A stretch of 64,000 bases of DNA from contig JABAKD010000108.1 of assembly GCA_012845835.1 (NCBI GenBank), positions 908,001 through 972,000 of the forward strand. The letters run 5' to 3'. A program made the position numbers and the translations under genes. The DNA is from Undaria pinnatifida (Eukaryota > Sar > Phaeophyceae > Laminariales > Alariaceae). Under the pieces are notes generated by a model that searched no databases, was not told the DNA's origin, and saw nothing but the letters and a program-made list of their open reading frames with translations. The first letter of the stretch is position 1. Each line of letters begins with the position of its first letter. Positions 56,701-64,000 of the stretch are shown here, one piece after another.

Positions 56701-57656
56701 GTGCGCCATCACAGTGGGCCGATCGAGCCTGCGACCTGGACCCCACCTGTACCTGTTGCTGCCCCGCGCCGAGCGGGAATCACGTCGATTTTTTCCGGGT
56801 TCACTCCGGCTATCGGTACCGGTACTGCCTCTCCTGCCGTGGTTCAAACCCCGACGGCGGGTACCAGGACAAGTGAAGTGCAAGGGCTCTGGCAGCAGCG
56901 CCCAAGCCACAGGGTCTGAGACCCCGGCAACAGCTCCAGAATTGCCAGCCACTCACACCCCCTGCAGTCTGCCGGGGTCTATTCACACTCCGTAGCAACC
57001 AAAGATACCGCTAGCCCACCCCCTCTCATCTCGCCGAGTCCGCTCGCACTCGATAGCAACCGACGTCCCGTTATCGCGTACCCTCGCTACCACATCCCAT
57101 CGTTACCACACCCTCCCGCTGCGGGGCTCCCGTGCATGGTGTATATCGCCGGGGGGTACGCTAGCTACCACACACCCCTATAAACGCCCCCTCTGTCATG
57201 ATATTTTCAAAGGTCAAGAGTTATCACCAGGGGTATGCTTTCATCCGGGTTATACCGTATTCGTCGTCACCCCCCCAACCTACCCCACCCCGCCCCACCC
57301 TACCCAACCTTACTCCACTTGCCCCCTACCAAAATTGGCCCCACCCACGCCTCCCTTCCCAACCTTACCCCACCCCCATCCCTACCAACCTCAACCCATC
57401 CCCTCCCAACCCCACTCTAACCCTATAGGTGGAGGCCGTGCGTGCCGAGCGCGACGCTCTGCGACTGGAGCATGCATCTCTGGAAGAAAAGCTAGCGGAT
57501 GTGGAAAGGTTTCAAACCTCGAAACGAGGACAGGCATTGGACCGCATGGAGCAGGAGCTCGCCACAGAGAAAATGGCCAGGGTGGAGCTAGAGGCGGATC
57601 GAGACGATCTACAGTCGCAATTGTCCGCCGCGCTCCAGGCCACCGCGCCAGCGTAG
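50763..57656 (+). CDS. Coiled-coil protein of unknown function (3 exons seen)
   Basis: Three exons in phase 0: about 50763-51161, 52027-52359 and 57429-57656 (stop). Donors are CAG|GTCAGT and AAG|GTGCGA; acceptors are CCACAG and CTATAG. The product is heptad-rich and charged nearly throughout, for example ARELEEKLSRSS, ANLREKYSTLKRRY, ALRLEHASLEEKL and MEQELATEKMARVELEAD, as in long structural or tethering coiled coils. No enzymatic motif or membrane segment is seen. The 5' end is uncertain. The coding look is strong from about 51000 (QAALSTEVRHLESQLG), where TCTCTCAG could be an acceptor; the ATG at 50763 is only a candidate. More exons may lie upstream. Intron 2 is 5.1 kb and holds satellites, hairpin repeats and an inverted-repeat element. 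Confidence 0.65.
51243..51266. repeat. Short telomere-like run (AACCCT)n
   Basis: Three to four perfect AACCCT units in intron 1 of the coiled-coil gene. Confidence 0.85.
53725..54010. repeat. 23 bp minisatellite (GATACTGTAAGTCAGTTAAA type)
   Basis: Five to six near-perfect 23-bp units (GACGATACTGTAAGTCAGTT plus AAA) are followed by longer, diverged units with TCAGTTATGCACACTC. There are no variable spacers, so it is a satellite and not a CRISPR array. Confidence 0.92.
54340..54490. repeat. Hairpin repeats (TTCGTC..GACGAA), cluster 1
   Basis: Units built on the palindrome TATTCGTCCGTGGACGAATA (here CATCCGTGGACGAATACC and GTTCGTCTGTGGACGAATAG) with CCCTTTCAGAAACATGGG between them. Related to 55500-55700. 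Confidence 0.75.
54780..55200. other. GC-rich block, possible decayed coding sequence
   Basis: This block is markedly richer in GC than the flanking AT-rich intron. One forward frame reads protein-like (HDDFAQKFDRYIPVAAARVE), but other frames on both strands are also open. No splice sites or family could be assigned; it may be a transposon fragment. Confidence 0.3.
55500..55700. repeat. Hairpin repeats (TATTCGTCCGTGGACGAATA), cluster 2
   Basis: Four to five units of about 40-60 bp alternate the palindrome with a spacer like CCCTTCCAGAAACATGGGGA or CCCTGTCAGGAACGTGGGGC. Each palindrome can fold into an 8-bp stem. Confidence 0.78.
55830..56339 (-). other. Exon-like GC-rich block on minus strand
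   Basis: From an ATG at 56339 one frame encodes a stretch with a signal-like core (GCLLCLALVLLASA). Another frame further on (to about 55830) is Gln/Ser-rich, then protein-like (SLRHALVVSDGPYRATIICS). I could not join the two frames by a credible intron. It may be a real first exon of a nested gene or chance. Confidence 0.25.
56448..57260. mobile_element. ~0.8 kb inverted-repeat element in intron 2 of the coiled-coil gene
   Basis: The left end reads ATACCGTATAACACAGATGA, then TAGCACACCCCCTG. The reverse complement of the right end reads ATACGGTATAACCCGGATGA, then AAGCATACCCCTGG. That makes terminal inverted repeats of about 34 bp with few mismatches. Subterminal ATCACCGGGGGTACG-type motifs recur near 56490, 56533, 57146 and 57223. 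The 162-codon forward ORF inside has no transposase motif, so this is a non-autonomous DNA transposon. No clear target duplication is seen. Confidence 0.7.
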
Positions 57657-60189
57657 AATAGTGTATCTATTAATAGCACCGCTCGAGTGAGCTGTATTTT
57701 GGAGCAGGTAGAACGCGCTGGTGGGTCGATTTTGTAAGTAACTATATTTTCTAAAAAATAATACGTAACAAGGAACACTCGTTGAAGTGACGTTGCTCGG
57801 CTTGTTAGCTTGTTAGCGTCACTGGCTTCAGCACGGACGGCTGACGGGCTTTTTAGCCGTTTAATACACATTTCTTGCGTTTGTTTTAATCAAGTTTGTT
57901 TTAATCGAGTTTGTTTTCATCAAGTTTGTTTTGATCGAGTTCGTTTTAATCAAGTTTGCGATTGCCTGCGTCGGTCGGGGCGTCAGCCCTAATCCACATC
58001 AAATGCTTCACATCGAATTGTTCACGTTGAATCATACACATCGAATCGAGGCGGGGAAAACCACAAACCGTACGAGCACCAGGTCTCTTGGTCTGCGTTC
58101 AAATACCAGATACATTGATTGAATACAGGGAACCAGCTATGCGGGTGTCCGCGCTGCATTGAAACTTCAGCGGCTCCTGCTCATGACATATGTCAATGTG
58201 GCCGTGCGTTCACAAAGGTGCACACACAAACAGCTTTGGACGAATGCTGCTCTCCTCAAGACCTTTAGTCCCAAAAAGTCCGTACTCCGTAAGCTAACAC
58301 ATTATGCTACACAAAAGGAACCTGTTTCAATGTGTGTTTTCAACTCGAGACAAACTGCACTGGGGCCCGCGATTGGTCTTATCCGTAGCACGCAGTAAGC
58401 AGTAGCCAGCAAGGGACCGGCGCGCCAAGCTCTGGGCACGCACGCGTACACGAAAATGCCCCATGCGCAAGAGCGCCCTTGGGCTATCATAACTAACCCG
58501 TTAGGGACTTCGCCCATTTTTTGGGGGGAATTTACTTGGAATTAGAGCAGGGTAAAAATGCAGTTCCCACAGGGTTCCACGGTGCTGTCTTTGTCAATTC
58601 ACGGCAGGGGTAGTCATAACCAAACCGAAAGCCTAAAACCGTGATGAGGAATCGAACTTCATCGTTGATTATTCAAACAGTGAGCTCTATAGTAATCGGT
58701 CGAAGACCATCCACGACAAAGAAAAGGCAAGGTCACACACAATTCTCCGATCAAGCCCTTTACATACACACGAGAGCAAATATATGACGGAGGAAGCAAA
58801 GCTACGGCATGAACAATGCGCTCGGAACTCACACCGTAGGAAAACCAAACCAATTGGCTGCGTAGCAAAGCCTTGCAATTCCACAAAACGACACGCAAAA
58901 CGACACGCTAATCAGAATCTGTGCATACACAGATGGGCAAAAACCAGTACACGAATGACAGTGCATTGGGCTAGAACAAAATTACCAGAACAAAATTACC
59001 CGCATCTCCACGAGTCCCTAAGAAAGAAAACAAAAGACAAGCTACTTTCGAGTCCCATCTGAGTCCCATACGTGTAAAGCCCAATCAGAGTCCCTTATCT
59101 ACAGTCCCATTAGAGTCCCATATCTAAGGCGGCCACTCCTTGGGAGATAGCCTTCTCTTCGCCGGCGTCCAGATATCGCCCCTCTCCAACCTCGGAATCC
59201 TATCCGGCAATCAAAGAGTAAAGGCGGAGCCGGCGGAAGGACGATTGCTGTCGGGGTCAGCTTAACCATGCGGCACGCCAGTACGAGGTGTGAAATAGCT
59301 AGCTCCACAAGAAAGCTACCACGTATCAGTGTACGCACTGCCTCCGAAAATTAACACTTGTAAAGGGACGCGAGTGATGGAATGATGGCTCACAAAGTTC
59401 CTGGATTTTGGGCAGACCATGTCATCCATGTAAATGCGTCTTCTCTTGTAGAGACTCGCTGGTCGCTGCGACTGGTCTCTGCGACCGCCGTGTTATGGAC
59501 GGCGCAATAGTATAACAAGGGGAACGACGAACGACGCGCACAGCCTACAGGTCACGATGCTATAGCAAAGGCGGCCCTAACGCCAAGAGCTCCAGCCTGA
59601 TTGGCGAATGCGAAATGCGGCATCGTGGTATTCCAAGATCTGAACGATAAAAACGCCGCAGGCGCGGCAATAACAAGTCTACACTACTGGGTGTTAGTCG
59701 TTGAGAACGTCGGTCCGTGATAGTCGGTGGATACGTGAATACCGTATTCCTACTGTAGTAGTGTGTTTGTTCAGTTCTTCAGTTCTTTACATTAAACTGA
59801 TGTTTCCAATCATCTACATCCAACACGAACTCGTAGTGTCCGTGCCGATGCCTCCTAGAGATACGAGGTATCAGTATCATGCTGTGATCCAAACTGTGAA
59901 ACAGAGGTACACATTGCAAATACACCAAGGCCATTCGGCCATGCAATACGAATCGCAATCAACACCGGGGCAAACCATATGCATGCCAGCACACCAGACT
60001 GTTTGCAACAAAAAAAGCAAAGAAGAATAAGAAAGAACCAAAATAAAAAGGTCGATGTAAGCAGTTGTTGTTATCACATTAATTCATCGCCAGAATTATT
60101 GTAGGACATGGTAGCAGGGCAGGATCCAATCACTCGGGCATGGGATAATGCCTCAGGAGGTAACCACGACTGGACACGCGGCGACACCT
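57657..60189. other. Spacer between convergent coiled-coil gene and Pelota
   Basis: Contains a 15-bp satellite (57880-57956), diverged copies of GAGTCCCAT units near 59055-59120, and a weak member of the TCACATTAATTCAT repeat family (60060-60150). No gene is supported. Confidence 0.5.
57880..57956. repeat. 15 bp minisatellite (TTTGTTTTAATCAAG)
   Basis: Five tandem units with single-base changes (TTTGTTTTAATCGAG, TTTGTTTTCATCAAG and so on). Confidence 0.92.
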
Positions 60190-63100
60190 TTACACCACAC
60201 CTACCTCGTCCGAGTCATCGTCCTCCTCTTCAATCTCCGGCAGCGGAAATCGTAGAATAGCTGCGATTCCGGTGAGATGTCCCAACTGCTCTCCCGTAAC
60301 GTGCATGCTGCGAACGCCGACCAATCACGTGCAGGGAAGTAATTGAAAATACCGCAAACACGGCACAAGCTCGCCGTAACATCCTAAGCACTCGCCCAGC
60401 AAGCAATTGAGAATATCGCGAGCAAGGCAGAACCTCCTTAACATCTCCGGCACTCGGTCAGATACCCTTGCGAGTACCCTCACGAGTAAACCGACCATAT
60501 AACTACAGTAAAAGCCCATTGAAAGGAATACGCTAACAACAACATAATACGGGGAAAATAATCTGAATTAAGAAAGCGTGCGCGCGCTGCCTAAGCCTTA
60601 CCAGGCATAAAATAGCGTATGCTCAACGTTGGTGTTGCAGCAAGGTTTGTAGCCTTGCTCACGTTTTGTTGGTGGGTGCATACTGTACATACAGTATGGT
60701 ATCAAACAGCAAACACAACATTAGCATTTGCACACCAAACCACATGTAATTACTCAAGATTTTAAAAATAATGACTACAATCCGCTATTGTACCTTTGCC
60801 GAGCTATACAATCATCTGGTTGGCAGCACTATCCGGCACAAGAGGCACGGGCAGCGCTCAACAGCGCGCTCCTTGAATTTTTGATCAAGTGTTGCATCAC
60901 TAGACTAGCTGTTGCATCACTGTTGATCAAGTGTAGGTTGAGTGTTGGCGAACTAACCTGGAGAAGACGAAGACTTTGGCGCCTCGGTCCCTCGCTGTCT
61001 CCACGAGGGCCACGTACTTTTTTCGCGTTGGCAAGTCACTAAAAATACAAAAAAACGACCAGCGAGCGACGACAAGAGTAAAAATCAAGGTAGGCACTCG
61101 GAATGCCACACTGATGTTTCAGGAGGCGCAATAGCATGGTGTTCGAGGATTGCAATCACATGGCGTTTTCAGGAGTTGCAATGGACGGTGAGCGGCTCCA
61201 CATCAATGCCAAAGACTGGAGTTCAGCATAAAGTAGAAAACTGTTAATATACTCCGCTAACGAGATGGCTTAGGAGGTTCTGGCACATAAAAAACGACAG
61301 TAAGAGAACGGCTGAAAAATGCCAGTGGTTGAACCCAAAACCGGAACGGTAAATATAAAAGAAATATTCCAATGATATAACAGAGCAGTTACGACACCCG
61401 AAACGCTGCTGCGGCGATAAAAAAAGCGGGGCGCTCCTCGCTCAACAATCTTCTGAGCATACGCAGTCCATCATCTTGCATTCAGCAAAATCGCCATCCA
61501 GTGCCCAGGCAATGCAACGCCTATGGTTGCGCCAAATGAGTATTCAAACGCACAGGTACAGTAAGCGCAACGCAAGTGATGGCAAGTTTATACGAATGAT
61601 CTATAAAAGCATGGAGCTACGATGCCATACACACGGTAGTTCGTGACCACAGACCACACATGCTAGACTATAGGTTGTACCTCTCTAGGATGAAGGACCG
61701 GCACGCACTGGATGTAACGGACGCGCTGGGTGTAAATAACTCTTTAATCTGAGAACCACACACATGGCTTACCTGCTTCGGAAAAGGCCATCAGTGACAA
61801 GCAAGCTGTCGATCGCCAGCTCTTCGTTAGCCCTGGACACGTGCTGCGCACAGCGATTACACCGGGGAAATACATATGAAAGTCCACGCACCGGGACACG
61901 GCATCCGCGTGAGAAGAGAACGACAACGCATCAACTTTCGAGTTGAAATTCTGGTTTTGGGCGGGTATATACGGTCGGCCCGCGGCAACTTCACACAACC
62001 CATGGCGATAAAAAATCTGCTATCTGCGGTGTCGCATTGACATCGTGTCAGTTAGCAACAAATAAATCATCGGGGATGCTGGAGAGCCCTGCCCCTTGTA
62101 TCGCAACGCTTACATAAGTCCCAATCACTCGGCGCTTTCGGTTTGTTGATTAAGAACAACGCTAATGTAATTTCTGGTGCTGGACGACGTCACGCAATCG
62201 CGTAGAATCGGACATTGGACCATCCTTCACTCGGGATATCAAGCGAAAAACCATATCACGCAACCTAGCCACCCTGGCATACGCGATGTGTATGCTCGAA
62301 ACAATGGTTGTGACCGTGCGCGACCTTGCCGGTATATACTTGGCGCGCCTGTTGGGCTGTGAGGCCGTTTCTACCCACAAGATTCAGCATATCCAGTGTT
62401 GGTGTTGATTCTTTTTCCTAGAATGATACCAGATCTCTGGTCGGAACTTAAAAGACAGATATCACACTAGACAAGACAGATATCACACTAGACAAAACAG
62501 ATATCACACTAGACTATACACCACACAACTTTCCGGTACCCGGATCATTTCAATGCGACTCACTCGTTCAGTCAGCATCACCACGACAGTACAACACAAT
62601 AGAGCCATCAGTGGAGGCGTTCTTCAAATTCGGGGAACGGGTGCAGCAAAAAAAAACGACGGGTACTTCGTAGGGGAGCTCAAGCGACTCACGTTATAAC
62701 CGTAGTAAGCCCGCTCAGGGTCCTTCTTGAGCATATCGAAGAACGTCGCGAGCGCCCGTATCTCATCCGAAGCTTTCGTGTCCGCCAGCCTTGTCTGCAC
62801 CGCGGGCTGCGACAGGATCTCTTCGACCGCCCGCTTGTGTCCCGACGAAGCGTGAACCAGCACAAACTTGGATTTGTTCTCTATGAGAACCTGCCGCACA
62901 AAGCAGACACATCGGACAACACGGTCAATCGCCTCGTCATGAGATCCTTACGGACAACGTTAATGCATCGGGCTGCACGGTCAATCGCCTCTCGATGGAA
63001 TCCTGATTAGCCAAGCGACCGCCGCGGGAGGCGTGGTCAATCGTCTCTCCATGATATTCTGATGGACAAACCAAACACATCGGGTAGCATATGGTGAATC

Positions 63101-63648
63101 GCCGGGTTTTGTGCGCGAACGTGCAGGCGGGGAGTGAAATGCAATGTTAGCGGCAGTTGCGTTTGCCCATGGGCTTCTGTACCAACGCTGTACATCAAAC
63201 AACAACTTTGTTGAATGTACCGCTGTATTTGCCTACTGTAACTTTGACCTAAATACTGCATACTGCTGCATCTGCATCTGCAAGGTATGGTGCATGGAGG
63301 GGACGCGCTCAGCGAAGCCCCCGAATTAGCAGCAGAATACTGGATGGAGAGCGGGTAGCCCGCAACTCGCGAAGCAACATTTTGGCGAACGACTCATCTG
63401 GCCGGTGGTGACTGTTTCGATGCTTCGGGTTTTCACTCTGCGAAAGGTCACCTACCGCAAACATGCCATCTATCGGCCAACACTTTTGTGTTCCGGCGCC
63501 AACAATCTGTTGTTCCGGCCAGTCTCACCCTCTGTTCTCTCCGAACAGCCTCGAGATTAAGGAACTGGAAGAAGTCATCCTTGACAAACCCGGGGCTGCC
63601 CAGAAGCAAGCACTTGATCTGCTCGAAATTCACGTGCCGAACGATCGC
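60190..63648 (-). CDS. PELO: Pelota / Dom34, C-terminal five exons
   Basis: Exons: 63648-63529, 62890-62693, 61843-61773, 61038-60958, 60307-60190, giving 195 residues in frame. The gene continues beyond the right edge, so the N-terminal Sm-like domain is missing here. Pelota is an eRF1 relative that, with an Hbs1-type GTPase, splits ribosomes stalled on mRNA. Central-domain landmarks: [20 protein letters not shown] and [11 protein letters not shown]-terminal domain: [91 protein letters not shown] and [20 protein letters not shown]. There is no GGQ, as expected for Pelota as opposed to eRF1. After DDDSDE the sequence could be a donor (GAG|GTAGGT), but reading on gives VGVV and TAA, which I adopt. 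Confidence 0.95.
62453..62514. repeat. 25 bp direct repeat x3 (AGACAGATATCACACTAGAC type)
   Basis: Three near-identical units in an intron of Pelota. Confidence 0.9.
62904..63105. repeat. Diverged ~60 bp tandem repeat next to a Pelota exon
   Basis: Three to four copies share ACACATCGG, CACGGTCAATCGCCTC, CATGA..ATCCT and GGACAA. The array begins about 14 bp from the acceptor of exon 62890-62693, so it occupies the intron's 3' end. Confidence 0.75.
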
Positions 63649-64000
63649 CTGCACGGTTGCATGATATAAACGAGGTGGCGCGGTGCGAGTTGCGAACCAT
63701 CAGGGAATATCATGGGCGCTGCAGAAGACATGTTCGCTGTATAGAACAGACCATTTTCACGCGCGAGACCTCTCTGACCCCGCCAAACCAATTGAGGCCG
63801 CATCGGTAGATGCCGAAGGTTTTCATGTAGTGTGGCGGTGCCAAAGCCTGATCGACACAAGAAATACAGGTAATTGCAACAGTACATGACTAGCAAGAGC
63901 GCTACCAAGTCACCTGAAGTATATATGTTGCCAAAAGGCGTCAACGATGTTGATCGCCATTCCGCCCCCCGTCCGAAAGGGATGCATGGTCAACGGTCAA
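63649..64000. other. Pelota intron reaching the window edge
   Basis: The next Pelota exon upstream was not found before position 64000. Open frames on the minus strand here do not resemble the expected Pelota sequence. Confidence 0.5.

Noticed and set aside
58640-58700. tRNA-like GTTCGATTCC on the minus strand
   Set aside because: The T-arm would have an 11-base loop and no acceptor or anticodon arm folds around it.

Overview
The window is nuclear DNA from an intron-rich eukaryote. It is most likely a stramenopile with a secondary plastid, and the pattern suits a brown alga. Genes are split into short exons (33-663 bp) by GT-AG introns of about 0.1-5.7 kb. Exons are GC-rich, while introns and spacers are loaded with satellites and small transposons. 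One gene encodes a Tat-translocase-like protein whose N-terminus looks like a bipartite plastid leader (hydrophobic core followed by ..GLA|FVP). I cannot name the species from sequence alone. Every exon chain below was assembled by checking acceptor, donor and reading phase by eye; all joins keep frame.

Layout. At 3.0-3.6 kb is the 3' exon of a DHHC S-acyltransferase (+). From 3.6 to 13.8 kb is a gene-poor stretch of minisatellites, inverted-repeat elements and dispersed repeats. At 13.8-31.7 kb (-) lies a nine-exon, 695-residue TPR plus SAM-methyltransferase gene. Its two giant introns (5.0 and 5.7 kb) hold a tandem short-LTR retroelement, a stop-interrupted ORF of unknown family and many repeats. 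Head-to-head with it, about 220 bp away, is a seven-exon, 437-residue Tat-like gene (+, 31.9-36.5 kb). An isolated exon-like block (-) sits at 36.9 kb. MED6, a Mediator head subunit (-, 38.6-43.8 kb, five exons, 286 aa), is head-to-head with RPL13A/uL13 (+, 44.0-48.6 kb, five exons, 198 aa), with 197 bp between start codons. A coiled-coil gene (+, about 50.8-57.7 kb) follows. The 3' five exons of Pelota/Dom34 (-, 60.2-63.6 kb) run off the right edge.

The genes do not form one pathway. RPL13A (ribosome), Pelota (rescue of stalled ribosomes) and MED6 (transcription) are housekeeping genes. The TPR-methyltransferase and the Tat-like protein share a very short promoter region and both start with hydrophobic leaders, so shared regulation or compartment is possible but unproven.

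The most unusual observations are these: (1) the TPR-methyltransferase gene and its odd introns, including one GC-AG intron and several decayed duplicates of its own exon ends lying in flanking sequence; (2) a Tat-like protein with a roughly 290-residue C-terminal extension; (3) a miniature LTR element with about 84-bp LTRs in an LTR-internal-LTR-internal-LTR array flanked by a 4-bp target duplication; (4) two inverted-repeat element families. I found no CRISPR array, no operon-like defence locus, and no tRNA or rRNA gene I could support.
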